Below are positions 16,616 to 25,630 of a stretch of 64,000 bases of DNA, one piece after another. The stretch is from Listeria seeligeri serovar 1/2b str. SLCC3954 (GTDB taxonomy: Bacteria; Bacillota; Bacilli; Lactobacillales; Listeriaceae), in NCBI RefSeq assembly GCF_000027145.1, contig NC_013891.1, positions 62,001-126,000 of the forward strand, given 5' to 3'. The notes under the pieces were generated by a model. The model was given only the letters and a program-made list of their open reading frames with translations, did not search any database and was not told where the DNA came from. The translations under genes and the position numbers were made by a program. How positions within the stretch are numbered: the stretch's first letter is position 1; each line of letters begins with the position of its first letter.

Positions 16616-17886
16616 GCAGAATTGATATCGGAGAAGTGCAAACATTTTTAACACAACTCCGAACCTCGAATGAAAACGGGGAAAAAGCCATTCAAAGTAT
16701 TCAAAAAGTCGTGATGCAATATGCAGAAGATGATAGCCTAAAAGGAAAAGCCATTGATGCATCCAAACGTTACTATCAAGCGACCTATATTTCCCTTTGC
16801 GATGCGATGAAAGAAGCCATGTCTGAAAGCGAAGACCGTTTATCCCAGTACATCCAAGATTTCCATGCCCAAGTGGACAGCTCGGCTAACGCAAAAATAG
16901 ACGCAGCAGGCTTATACGAACTAGAACTAAAGATTGACAAGATCGAACGAAATAAAGAAGACCTTGCACAACGAATGAATTCCGGAACAGAAGGGCAAAT
17001 GCAAAATTATCGTTCGAAATTAAGTGCTGCTTATAAAAAGGAAAATATTTTAGAAAAATATCTGTCATTCGAACAAAGTCATGGGTCGTTTTTTGAAAAT
17101 TTAACGGTTTTAGTCCAGAGTATTCAGCAGACAGTGCGCGAATTGCAAAATAATATTCAGTTTAATAGTCAAACGGGTACCTATGATATGAGTAAACTGA
17201 ATCTTTCTTCCATCAGCCGAATGCAACAAGCACTAAACAAAGCAAAAGACAATAAAGCGACCATTAACTTTGATGATTATCAAAAAACCTACCAAGGCCA
17301 CACCTGGATCTTAATGAAAGACGGCAAAGTAGATGCAGAAGCCACCAATGCTTACAACGAAGCTATCTTAAATGGAACACTGCCAAAGGAAACTAATGCA
17401 GCAACCCAAGAGGCAGAACTATTAAAAGGCATTCTGGCATCGTTGAAAAACAAGAAAGACCCTATTACTGGCGCAGATATAAGCAGTGTGCATGTATTAT
17501 CTATCCTTAGCGGGCTTGCTTTTTCCTATAGAGCAGGAAGATATCGAGGAAAGAAACTGAGGATACCAAACCCTGACAAGAGAAAGAGGAAGAAAACTAG
17601 TGGGGGTAAATTAGATTTTAATAATAATAAATTTTCTGGAATAAATGAAATGACAAAGGATGATATTTTAAACGATTTACCAGTAGGCTGGAAATATACA
17701 GAGAATAATGGTTTTATTCATGTTCGGGATTCAAATGGGAACGTTAGAATGAAATTCGATCCACCAGATAATGTAACAAATTTTGACCACATACACTTGT
17801 TTGACAATAACGGAAATCCAATAGATATAAATGGGAATGTTGTGAATCGAAAAAGTTCAGATGCACATATTCCATATAAAAAGTAG
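16612..17886 (+). CDS. LXG polymorphic toxin with probable nuclease tip
   Basis: About 424 residues from ATG 16612, overlapping the previous stop by 4 bp. Residues 1-210 form the LXG domain (MSRIDIGEVQTFLTQLR, then SLKGKAIDASKRYYQATY). A linker carries NAATQEAELLKGILASL and an RKRKK basic stretch; DNA 17395-17591 of this linker is repeated at 19556-19752. The last ~90 residues (LPVGWKYTENNGF ... VTNFDHIHLFDNNG ... HIPYKK) form a distinct toxin tip; its DHIHLFD and terminal H-I-P-Y-K resemble RNase-type tips of Bacillus LXG proteins. Nuclease activity is inference. The following gene is a plausible cognate immunity gene. Confidence 0.88.
   Translation: MSRIDIGEVQTFLTQLRTSNENGEKAIQSIQKVVMQYAEDDSLKGKAIDASKRYYQATYISLCDAMKEAMSESEDRLSQYIQDFHAQVDSSANAKIDAAGLYELELKIDKIERNKEDLAQRMNSGTEGQMQNYRSKLSAAYKKENILEKYLSFEQSHGSFFENLTVLVQSIQQTVRELQNNIQFNSQTGTYDMSKLNLSSISRMQQALNKAKDNKATINFDDYQKTYQGHTWILMKDGKVDAEATNAYNEAILNGTLPKETNAATQEAELLKGILASLKNKKDPITGADISSVHVLSILSGLAFSYRAGRYRGKKLRIPNPDKRKRKKTSGGKLDFNNNKFSGINEMTKDDILNDLPVGWKYTENNGFIHVRDSNGNVRMKFDPPDNVTNFDHIHLFDNNGNPIDINGNVVNRKSSDAHIPYKK
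17395..17591 (+). repeat. 197-bp conserved pre-tip linker, copy A
   Basis: Two mismatches relative to 19556-19752 over 197 bp. It encodes the linker just before the toxin tip, while the sequences after it differ completely between the copies. This is the recombination block expected for exchange of toxin tips. Confidence 0.85.
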
Positions 17887-17898
17887 GAGGTAAGAAAT

Positions 17899-18297
17899 AT
17901 GGGTAAAATTAAAATAATACAAAAAGTAATAGAGGATACAGACTACTGGGATGCTAGGGTATTTGATTGTAAAACACTATATTTTGGGGATGAAGTTCAT
18001 GTGATTTTTGAGGGAGAAGGAACCCAAATATATACGATTAAATTCATAAATTGTTATAAAGTAACATACAAAAACAGTTTTGCTCCAGACACTAGAATGA
18101 AAGTGAGAAACATGAGTAAAGGACAATTAGGATATTTTATGCAAGATATTTCTATGGAAAAGTATGAAGATGATGAAGAATTTATTGAATGCTCCCTTAA
18201 TTTATCAATCATGACAATGAATGTAGTTTGTAAAGATATCCTTGTGGAAAAATTGGATAAAAAAAATAGTTCGTTTTTTTGGGAAGATGAGCAATAA
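17899..18297 (+). CDS. candidate immunity protein for the LXG toxin at 16612
   Basis: 132 residues, acidic, soluble, with an AGGAGG site 12 bp behind the toxin gene. It looks like an alpha/beta protein (DYWDARVFDCKTLYFGDEVHVIF) and contains no signal or membrane segment, as expected for neutralising a cytosolic nuclease. No family recognised with certainty. Its low G+C matches the toxin tip rather than the LXG part. Confidence 0.65.
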   Translation: MGKIKIIQKVIEDTDYWDARVFDCKTLYFGDEVHVIFEGEGTQIYTIKFINCYKVTYKNSFAPDTRMKVRNMSKGQLGYFMQDISMEKYEDDEEFIECSLNLSIMTMNVVCKDILVEKLDKKNSSFFWEDEQ

Positions 18298-18449
18298 AAT
18301 ATACAGGTGTAATTTTAATGTTATTGAACAAAACTGACCAAGTATATGAAGTTGGATTTTTTTGATAAAAACCATACAACTATTGATGGACAGAAGTTGA
18401 GGGGCATCAAATAAAAATTAAATTCAGCATTTAATATACATAACATATT

Positions 18450-18507
18450 AAAAAACAAAAGAATGAGCCAGCAAAAGTACAAAGGCTTGTTCTTTTGTTT
18501 TATTTAA
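18450..18507 (+). terminator. terminator of the LXG operon
   Basis: AAAACAAAAGAA...AGCC / GGCT...TTCTTTTGTTTT stem, then TATTT. The 18298-18449 stretch before it holds no convincing gene. Confidence 0.7.
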
Positions 18508-18548
18508 AATTAAGTACATTTTACACTCCCAATATTGCGGGCGTTTTA

Positions 18549-18797
18549 TTATTTAATATCAAATTGCTCTTTACATTTCACCCAATCGCTTTTCAAATCA
18601 TTATACATGTTTTCATCTTCAATCAACTCGAAGAATGACAGTGCTTTGTTATGCAGATTGAGTGCATGCTCCACTTCACCTTTATATAACAGGTATTCAG
18701 CTTTCCGGTGATAAGCTAGATCCTTTAGTTATAAATTATCTATATCAGTTGCTAATTGGATTCCAGTATCAATATATTTAATGGTTTGATCCATTTT
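18549..18797 (-). pseudogene. TPR-type regulator remnant (C-terminal fragment with nonsense codon)
   Basis: On the minus strand the sequence reads MDQTIKYIDTGIQLATD then a TAA, then continues in the same frame as LKDLAYHRKAEYLLYKG and on through a helical repeat to a stop at 18549. The helical pairs resemble tetratricopeptide repeats of XRE/TPR regulators. The upstream part is missing; homology ends abruptly at ~18797, where an LXG operon fragment begins on the other strand. A deletion junction. Confidence 0.55.
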
Positions 18798-19966
18798 CGG
18801 ACACTATTTAGAAGATGTCCACGAACAAGAAAAAGCAAGTTGGCGAAAACAATTTCAAGCGAAAGAGGAAGAAATTCAAACGAAGCTAGCTTCTTGTCAA
18901 AAAACGATGCATCAATTAGAAAACCAACAACGAAGCATCCGAAAGGAGCTGATTCAATGAGCCGTATCGACATCGGAGAAGTGCATGCGTTCCTCTACCA
19001 ACTCAAAAGTGTGAATGAAACCGGAAAAAAAGAAATCCAAGCCATTAAAACGGTTGTGACGGATTACGTGGATGAAGCTAGTTTAAAGGGCAAAGCCATT
19101 GACGCATCGAAAAGGTATTACCAAGCCACTTATTTTCCCTTATGTGACGCACTTATCGAAGCCATGAATGAAAGTGAAGAACGGCTCAGTCAATACATAC
19201 GAGATTTCCAGGAGGAAGTAGATAGTTCACTTGATACCAAAATAGATGCGGATGGGTTATATGAATTAGGTAAAATGATTGATCGCATCGAAGGAAAAAA
19301 AGAAGCGTTAGCCCAGCAAATGAATAGTGGTTCAGAAGGCACGATGCAGAATTACCGTTCGGAGCTAGCCACCGGCCTACAAAAAAGAGGATATGCTTGA
19401 AAAAAATATCTCGTTTGAACAAGGGCATGGCAACTTTTTTGATACCCTCACCGACTTAGTTCAAAGTGTCCTACGAATGGTCAACGAATTAGGTTCGAAT
19501 ATCCAGTTTAATAGCCAAACAGGCACCTATGACTAGACATCCAATCGCTAGAACGAATGCAGCAACCCAAGAGGCAGAACTATTAAAAGGCATTCTGGCA
19601 TCGTTGAAAAACAAGAAAGACCCTATTACTGGCGCAGATATAAGCAGTGTGCATGTATTATCTATCCTTAGCGGGCTCGCTTTCTCCTATAGAGCAGGAA
19701 GATATCGAGGAAAGAAACTGAGGATACCAAACCCTGACAAGAGAAAGAGGAAAAAGAAGAAGGAAACCAGTGGAACTGATTTTGAAGATATTATTAAAAA
19801 AGGCGAAAAAATGCCCGATCATGAAGTTGTGGAAAAGGGAAGTTTACCAAAGGCTGGAAAACCAAATTCTTCAGCAGATATTCTTAATGCTGATGGAACA
19901 CATGAATTTCCGCATAGGCACAAATGGGATTGGACAAATCCTGAAAAACCAAAAAGATTGAAGTAA
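18797..19966 (+). pseudogene. decayed second LXG operon: DUF3958 fragment + broken LXG toxin with intact toxin tip
   Basis: 18797-18960 is the 3' part of a DUF3958 gene (HYLEDVHEQEKASWRKQF). An ATGA overlap starts an LXG gene at 18957 (MSRIDIGEVHAFLYQLK) similar to that at 16612. A frameshift near 19385 breaks it; the next frame (NISFEQGHGNFFDTL) ends at ~19535, where ~200 bp present in the first copy are missing. From 19556 the conserved linker resumes and leads to a different tip: GEKMPDHEVV, then HEFPHRHKWDWTNPEKPKR. An internal start (19529) might express the tip alone. The gene as a whole cannot make a full LXG protein. Confidence 0.75.
19556..19752 (+). repeat. 197-bp conserved pre-tip linker, copy B
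   Basis: Matches 17395-17591 with two mismatches. Beyond it the two toxin tips are unrelated, so the repeat gives the homology needed to swap the intact tip at 19753-19966 into the upstream LXG gene. Confidence 0.85.
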
Positions 19967-19979
19967 GGAGAGATAATTA

Positions 19980-20366
19980 ATGGAATGGGGAAAAATAGAA
20001 ACTCAAGCAGATATTGATAAATTGATGCAATTGATTAATAATTTTCATGATAGTTGTATAAGCGGTTTAACATATTCAAGTGGCACCTATGTTGATGAGG
20101 AATATTCGATGATAATGAATACAGAGCCAGTAGTGAATTTATTGATACAAAGACAATCGGAGTTTATGACAAATATAGAATTATGTTTAAGTGGAGTCAG
20201 TAAATTTCATATAAACAACGATTTAGGTTTGACTTTAGACATATTAGGTGCACATTTTATTAAACAAGAAGAAGATTTTTATTGGTATAGTAGTGAAGAT
20301 ATTGAAGATGACACTGTGACAAGGTTTGTATGTAAAGAAATTAAATGGAGAAGCATATCCTCATAA
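19980..20366 (+). CDS. candidate immunity protein for the orphan toxin tip
   Basis: 128 residues starting 13 bp behind the orphan tip, with an AAGGAGAG site. Soluble and acidic; an N-terminal MEWGKIETQADID then NNFHDSCISGL. The length, acidity and placement are those of polymorphic-toxin immunity proteins. It remains intact although the LXG part of its toxin is destroyed, as expected if it still protects against siblings or is carried as a module. Confidence 0.6.
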   Translation: MEWGKIETQADIDKLMQLINNFHDSCISGLTYSSGTYVDEEYSMIMNTEPVVNLLIQRQSEFMTNIELCLSGVSKFHINNDLGLTLDILGAHFIKQEEDFYWYSSEDIEDDTVTRFVCKEIKWRSISS

Positions 20367-20588
20367 TTAAGACTGAATTAGAGACAGTGCAAAATCATCC
20401 ACTTCACTTAATTAAGGCGGAGCAGTCAGCTGTGAAAGTGTAGATTGTTGAACCGTATCAAAGGAGACCATTCTTATACAATTTCACTTTATTTTTGTTT
20501 ATCATATGTTATTGATAATAAGTGGGGAAATACTATTATAGAGCCGTTTAACACGCTAGCTATTCTTAGTTTATTAGTAGTGTGGAAT
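20367..20588. other. non-coding stretch between orphan immunity gene and att-like repeat
   Basis: No supported gene. It ends at the tRNA-Lys-derived repeat. Any short open frames here lack a ribosome site and cross the tRNA fragment. Confidence 0.5.
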
Positions 20589-20641
20589 ACTCTTAATCAG
20601 CGGGTCGTGGGTTCGAACCCCTCACAACCCATATTGGAAAA
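20589..20641 (+). repeat. 53-bp direct repeat (att-like), copy 2: tRNA-Lys 3' fragment
   Basis: Identical to 15735-15787: anticodon side through the T-arm and acceptor 3' strand, without any 5' half, so not a functional tRNA. It is followed by its own hairpin (ATCTCT...GAGAGG then six T, 20640-20672). Marks the right end of the LXG module. Confidence 0.85.
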
Positions 20642-20888
20642 TCTCTTAAATACTATGTTTGAGAGGTTTTTTGTTTGTGAATTTTTAATATTAATATAGT
20701 TCATTCCGTTTTCTGTAAAAAGATTATTTACATGAGAAAATATTAACTTTTATTATATAAATAGCTCCATTTTTTAGCTACAATACATACTGGGAATTGC
20801 TTAAAGAAGATAGTGGCGAGTCGGCAAGTTACTACCCATTCGAAAAATTTTTGGTGTATATAATTTATGTAAGGGGGAGTGTGATTTG

Positions 20889-21614
20889 TTGAGGGAAAAT
20901 GTATTAATAGGAATGTTAATAACGTTTATTGTTATGTGTGTTAGCGCAAGCCAGGAGACAAATACACAGGCGGTGAGTATTCCGCATCCAATGACTATTG
21001 ATCAAATATTTCCAGATTCCGGTTTAGAAAAAGCAGTGAAACAAAGTTTGGGAAAGAAAAGTGTGAAGAATATTGTTTCGCAAAAGGAATTAGGTAAAGT
21101 ACAAGAATTCTATGACAATAATTACAACGTGTCACTAATTTAGAAGAGCTTTACCTGGTTGGTAATCAGATAAGCGATATTAGTTTTGAGCCAACTAGAA
21201 ATATTAATTTTAGATCAAAATAAGTTAAAAAACATTGATGCACTTACCAATTTAACTCATCTAGCATATTTGTATTTGAACAAAAATGAACTAAGAGATA
21301 TAAGTATATTAGAAAAACTGGGGAACTTAGAAGACGTAGGACTAGCTGACCAAAAATGCAGCAATAATCCTATTGAATACCAACAAAAATTAGTTGTTCC
21401 CAATACTATCAAAGGTATTGACAAAATGCCAATTACCCCCAATTTTATTAGTGATAATTGGAGATGCTTAAAAAATCATGTTATCTGGGATTTGCCTATT
21501 TATGTAAAAGAAGTAAGTTATAAATTTGGAGAAACCATAAAGAATGGTGAGGCAGCCGTTAGATACATGCATACTACAGTTGTTTCGCAAAATAAACTAA
21601 ATAGAGTAAAGTGA
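20889..21614 (+). pseudogene. internalin-like LRR protein, broken by two frameshifts
   Basis: TTG start with AAGGGGGAG upstream; signal-like start (LRENVLIGMLITFIVMC) and internalin cap (PMTIDQIFPDSGLEKAV) parallel the gene at 21836. The frame stops at 21142. Between ~21134 and 21183 another frame carries an LRR (NLEELYLVGNQISDIS), and from 21186 the first frame resumes with more LRRs (LTHLAYLYLNKNELRDIS) and an inter-repeat region (VVPNTIKGIDKM, HVIWDL). The C-terminus ends early at 21614. Probably a degraded duplicate of its neighbour. Confidence 0.8.
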
Positions 21615-21628
21615 AACCTGGTTTATGT

Positions 21629-21658
21629 CCCTCGCATTTCGCAAGGGCTTTTTTTTGA
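21629..21658 (+). terminator. terminator after the broken internalin-like gene
   Basis: CCCTCGC / GCAAGGG imperfect stem followed by eight T. Confidence 0.65.
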
Positions 21659-21835
21659 AGAGTTCAATCTCCTCAGAATTTAACTAGATAAAAAGGGGTA
21701 TTTTTATCTCTTTGGCTATTGGTTGTATAAACTTCTAATAAATATTTTTGTTATAGAAAAATGGATTATTTTGTTTTTAAATAAACTGTGCATAAAGTTC
21801 CTTTTTTAAATTGGTAGTATCGAGGAGGATAAATA

Positions 21836-23191
21836 ATGAGAGAGAACAAGTGGTTAAAAAATCTGTTAGTCACCGTGATAATTATTGTTGGAAGTTTATA
21901 TATCAGCTTGAGTACGGGAATAAAAGTCCAAGCAGAAGGTATTACGAGTCCTACCCCTATTAATCAGCTTTTTCCAGATCCTGCTTTAGCTGAATTAATG
22001 AAAGATGCTTTAGGAAAAATGAGTGTAACAGAAGAAGTGACGCAAAGAGAATTGGATACAGTAAAAAGGGTTAATGGAACACAATTAGGAATAAAAACTA
22101 TTGAAGGGATCCAATTTTTAAATGAACTAATAGCACTTATACTAACTAGAAACGAAATTATGGATATTAAACCATTGGCTAATCTGAAAAAATTAGAGAA
22201 ACTGTCTTTAGCTGTTAATAGGGTAATAGATGTTAGAAGTTTAGCGGAATTAAAAAATCTTAAAACGTTATATTTATTTGGTCAGGTTTATAGAAATACA
22301 CCATTAGAGTTTCAGGAACATATTACCATTCCAAATACAGTACGAAAATTATCAGGAAGATTGATTAAGCCATATTTTATAAGTGGTAATGGGGTTTATA
22401 TGAAACCTAATTTAGTGTGGGATTTGTCAGGGTATCTAAACGAAGTAAGTTATAGTTTTAATTATTTAGTCAAAATTGGAGAAGCAGAAGCCAATTTTTC
22501 TGGTAAAGTAATACAACCATTAGGTGATTATGACGTTATCGAATATAATAAAGCCCACAGAGCTATAGGCCGTATTAAACCAGGAAGTAAACATGATATT
22601 TGGTCGCACCCTTATAAAACGCAAGGTTCGAAAATAGTAGGAAATATTTGTAACTTTATAGGTGAAGATTTACGTATTATAAGAGAAGTAAAAACTACAA
22701 GCGATACCTTTTACCAATTTAGTGTAGCAGGAGATAAAATCGGTTGGGTAGAAGCATCTGCTTTGACTGTATTATACCGAGGTCCTAAAGGAGAATTATC
22801 TGAGAATAAAGAAGCGGAAAATGTATGTGGAAAGACAAGAATTTCAAACTTAGTAAATACAAGAAGAATTCAATTTGAACAAATATTAAAAAATGGATTT
22901 CCTGATGGAAAAAAACTAAACCAACATGCTTTTAACTCGCTCTTTAAATCAGGTAGAAAATCTATTACGTTTAAAGAAATTTTAGGTGCGTTAATAAATA
23001 CACCAAATCCTGCTAAAGAAGGAAGCGTCGAATATATTAACACAATAACAGGGACTTCTGTTTTTGTTAATCCTGATAAAAATGAAGTAGTCGGCATTTG
23101 GCCAGCGTGCTTTAAAAAAAAGTATGGAGGAAAATCGACAATAAGAGTAAAGGCCAAATTACATGAAACAATCACTAGTGAAAATAGTTAA
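21836..23191 (+). CDS. internalin-like protein: LRRs, GW-type module and a novel C-terminal domain
   Basis: 451 residues with an AGGAGG site. A Sec signal peptide (residues ~1-35, ending KVQAEG) is followed by the internalin cap (PINQLFPDPALAELMKDAL), about three LRRs (LANLKKLEKLSLAVNRVIDV), and the inter-repeat segment. A GW/SH3-like module (HDIWSHPYKTQGSKIVGN ... GWVEASALT) of the kind that binds lipoteichoic acid lies near residues 250-310. There is no LPXTG. The last ~110 residues are unlike known internalins: QHAFNSLFKSG, ITFKEILGALINTP, EYINTITGTSVFVNPDKNEV, VGIWP, which recall DUF4258/BECR-fold toxin domains. Secretion and surface binding are well supported; the toxin idea is inference. 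Confidence 0.8.
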   Translation: MRENKWLKNLLVTVIIIVGSLYISLSTGIKVQAEGITSPTPINQLFPDPALAELMKDALGKMSVTEEVTQRELDTVKRVNGTQLGIKTIEGIQFLNELIALILTRNEIMDIKPLANLKKLEKLSLAVNRVIDVRSLAELKNLKTLYLFGQVYRNTPLEFQEHITIPNTVRKLSGRLIKPYFISGNGVYMKPNLVWDLSGYLNEVSYSFNYLVKIGEAEANFSGKVIQPLGDYDVIEYNKAHRAIGRIKPGSKHDIWSHPYKTQGSKIVGNICNFIGEDLRIIREVKTTSDTFYQFSVAGDKIGWVEASALTVLYRGPKGELSENKEAENVCGKTRISNLVNTRRIQFEQILKNGFPDGKKLNQHAFNSLFKSGRKSITFKEILGALINTPNPAKEGSVEYINTITGTSVFVNPDKNEVVGIWPACFKKKYGGKSTIRVKAKLHETITSENS

Positions 23192-23747
23192 AAAGATTCT
23201 GTAAAAAGTCTTGATATATTAACGGAAAAATGGAAAAGGATGAAATTAATATAGAAGATATTTATAAAGAATATATGTGGAGATAAATGAGGCACAAAAC
23301 GCTTAAAAAGGATTCTCAAAATCGCTAGCTACATCTTTGTGAGTATCTTTCGTCACCCTCGCTTTTGCATGATATGGAACAACCTAATCAACAACAATAG
23401 TAGCTTTTGATATTTACAAAATGGTGATTTTTTCAATAAAAATAATTTAATGAGTTTATACTCGGGGTAAAACAAAAGTTTACTTCATCCAACTACGTAT
23501 ATATGCTTTTGAAAACCGTTTAGGCTGTTTAGCTTAGACGTTTTTTCGTTTATAGAAGTTTAAAAGCGAAGATAATTACCTAAAATCTACAGTCTGTACT
23601 TTTTATAATCAAACATATATTTTAAAATACACTACTTTCCAAAACCGAAAAATCTGTATCAACAACCGATACACTAACTATATCGCTAAATATCAAAACC
23701 ATCCAAACCATTGATTTAATGCCATTTAGCGAACGGAACACTAAAGT
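23192..23747. other. intergenic region between internalin-like gene and mpt promoter
   Basis: 556 bp with no convincing gene. An 18-codon open frame with weak context lies at 23230-23286 (MEKDEINIEDIYKEYMWR), possibly the stump of a gene following the toxin-like internalin. A displaced copy of the tRNA-Lys terminator lies at 23511-23546. A start-less open frame 23626-23802 runs across the sigma-54 promoter and is probably chance or a fossil. Confidence 0.5.
23511..23546 (+). repeat. near copy of the tRNA-Lys terminator
   Basis: GAAAACCGTTTAGGCTGT and AGCTTAGACG match 15783-15811 with a changed loop and one lost G, followed by TTTTTT. It suggests the region between (15.8-23.5 kb) was inserted or duplicated at the tRNA 3' end. 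Confidence 0.7.
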
Positions 23748-23762
23748 TGGCACAAAACTTGC
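23748..23762 (+). promoter_or_regulatory. sigma-54 promoter (-24/-12) of the mannose PTS operon
   Basis: TGGCACAAAACTTGC has GG and GC with the required 10-bp spacing and matches the TGGCAY-N5-TTGC consensus. It lies 51 bp before the mptA start. The mpt operon of L. monocytogenes is known to need RpoN and the activator ManR. Confidence 0.9.
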
Positions 23763-23813
23763 TTCATATAAAGCGGGTAGCAAAATAAATGAATTATATT
23801 AGGAGGGAAAAAG

Positions 23814-24779
23814 ATGGTAGGAATTATCCTCGCAACTCACGGTGAATTCGCTGAAGGCATTCTGCAGTCCGGAACAATGATTTTCGGAGAGCAAGAAAAT
23901 GTTAAAGCAATCACTTTGATGCCAAGCGAAGGTCCAGAAGACATCAAAGCTAAAATGGAAGCTGCAATCGCGTCCTTTGATAGCCAAGATGAAGTTTTAT
24001 TCTTAGTGGATCTTTGGGGAGGCACACCATTCAACCAAGCAAACGGCCTTTATGAATTACATAAAGATAAGTGGGCAATCGTAGCAGGGCTTAATTTGCC
24101 AATGTTGATCGAAGCTTTCTCATCACGTTTTACAATGGAATCTGCGCATGAAATCGCAGCTAACATTCTTGCACCAGCTAAAGAAGGCGTTCGCGTTAAA
24201 CCGGAAGAATTACAACCTCAAGAAGCAGTTGCAGCACATCCAGAAGCAGAAATTACTACAGTGGGTGACGGTAAAATCGAATTTGTTTTAGCACGTGTTG
24301 ATTCTCGTTTACTGCATGGTCAAGTAGCCACTGCATGGACAAAAGCGACACATCCAACAAGAATCATCGTCGTTTCAGATGCTGTTGCAAAAGACGAACT
24401 TCGTAAAAAATTAATCGAACAAGCAGCGCCACCAGGAGTAAAAGCCAATGTTATCCCAGTCAGCAAAATGATTGAGATTGCAAAAGACCCACGTTTCGGC
24501 AATACAAAAGCACTTTTATTATTCGAAAATCCTCAAGATGTTTTACGCGCAATTGATGGTGGCGTAGAAATCACTCAAGTAAACGTTGGATCAATGGCTC
24601 ACTCAGTAGGTAAAGTGGTTGTTAGCAAAGTACTTTCCATGGGACAAGACGATGTCAAAGCCTTTGAAGAGTTAAAAGCAAAAGGGGTTAAATTCGATGT
24701 TCGTAAAGTTCCAAATGACTCAAGTGCGAACATGGAAGAAATTCTTAAAAAAGCAAAACATGAATTAAAGACACAATAA
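23814..24779 (+). CDS. mptA: mannose/glucose PTS EIIAB (ManL-type)
   Basis: 321 residues; AGGAGGG site. The EIIA domain (residues ~1-130) has the phosphorylated His in ILATHGEFAEG and DLWGGTPFNQA. After an alanine/glutamate-rich linker, the EIIB domain (residues ~155-321) carries FVLARVDSRLLHGQV with its phospho-His. Receives phosphate from HPr and passes it to incoming mannose or glucose. First gene of a three-gene operon behind a sigma-54 promoter; equivalent to lmo0096. This PTS is also the class IIa bacteriocin receptor and a carbon-catabolite sensor in Listeria. Confidence 0.96.
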   Translation: MVGIILATHGEFAEGILQSGTMIFGEQENVKAITLMPSEGPEDIKAKMEAAIASFDSQDEVLFLVDLWGGTPFNQANGLYELHKDKWAIVAGLNLPMLIEAFSSRFTMESAHEIAANILAPAKEGVRVKPEELQPQEAVAAHPEAEITTVGDGKIEFVLARVDSRLLHGQVATAWTKATHPTRIIVVSDAVAKDELRKKLIEQAAPPGVKANVIPVSKMIEIAKDPRFGNTKALLLFENPQDVLRAIDGGVEITQVNVGSMAHSVGKVVVSKVLSMGQDDVKAFEELKAKGVKFDVRKVPNDSSANMEEILKKAKHELKTQ

Positions 24780-24802
24780 AAAATTAAAATAGGAGGTTTA
24801 TT

Positions 24803-25609
24803 ATGTCTGTCATATCAATAATTTTAGTAGTACTTATTGCATTTTTAGCAGGTATTGAAGGTATTTTAGATGAATTTCAATTCCATCAGCCACTAATCGC
24901 ATGTACATTAATTGGACTCGTAACAGGTAACTTAACAGCATGTATCATCCTTGGCGGAACACTACAAATGATCGCACTTGGATGGGCAAACATCGGAGCA
25001 GCCGTAGCACCAGATGCCGCGCTTGCCTCAGTAGCTTCAGCAATTATATTAGTATTAGGTGGACAAGGAGTAGCAGGTATTCCTTCCGCGATCGCTATCG
25101 CAATTCCACTAGCAGTAGCAGGACTTTTCTTAACAATGATCGTTCGTACATTAGCAGTTCCAATCGTTCACTTGATGGACCGGGCAGCTGAAAAGGGGAA
25201 TATACGCAGCGTAGAATGGTTACATATTTCAGCAATTTGTATGCAAGGGATTCGTATCGCGATTCCAGCAGCAGCACTTTTATTCATTCCAGCAGACAGC
25301 GTTCAAAATTTCCTAGAAGCAATGCCAGCTTGGTTAACAGATGGTATGGCAATTGGTGGAGGAATGGTAGTAGCAGTTGGTTATGCACTTGTTATCAACA
25401 TGATGGCTACAAAAGAAGTATGGCCATTCTTCGTTATCGGTTTCGTAGTAGCTGCAATTTCTCAGCTAACACTTATCGCAATTGGTGCTCTAGGTGTTGC
25501 GTTAGCTCTTATTTATCTAAACCTATCTAAAATGGGTGGCGGTAATTCAAACGGTGGCGGAGGCGGAAACTCAAGAGATCCACTCGGCGACATATTAAAC
25601 GATTATTAA
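24803..25609 (+). CDS. mptC: mannose PTS EIIC (ManY/ManM-type membrane channel)
   Basis: 268 residues, many hydrophobic segments. The EIIC signature GIEGILDEFQFHQPLIAC and LGGTLQMIALGWANIGAA lie near the N-terminus. The end is a glycine/asparagine-rich cytosolic tail (GGGNSNGGGGGNSRDP). Forms the sugar channel together with EIID. AGGAGG site, 23 bp behind mptA. Pediocin-like bacteriocins bind this subunit. Confidence 0.96.
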   Translation: MSVISIILVVLIAFLAGIEGILDEFQFHQPLIACTLIGLVTGNLTACIILGGTLQMIALGWANIGAAVAPDAALASVASAIILVLGGQGVAGIPSAIAIAIPLAVAGLFLTMIVRTLAVPIVHLMDRAAEKGNIRSVEWLHISAICMQGIRIAIPAAALLFIPADSVQNFLEAMPAWLTDGMAIGGGMVVAVGYALVINMMATKEVWPFFVIGFVVAAISQLTLIAIGALGVALALIYLNLSKMGGGNSNGGGGGNSRDPLGDILNDY

Positions 25610-25630
25610 TCAAAAAAGGAGGAGAAGAGA

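Noticed and set aside
20445-20699. 84-codon open frame
   Set aside because: It runs through the tRNA-Lys-derived repeat and a terminator, has no ribosome site, and its peptide reflects tRNA sequence.
23626-23802. Start-less open frame before mptA, possibly a gene end
   Set aside because: It covers a sigma-54 promoter and the mptA leader and has no start or recognisable domain.
24940-25530. Arg/Ser-rich open frames within the EIIC gene
   Set aside because: Alternate-frame shadows of mptC with low-complexity composition.
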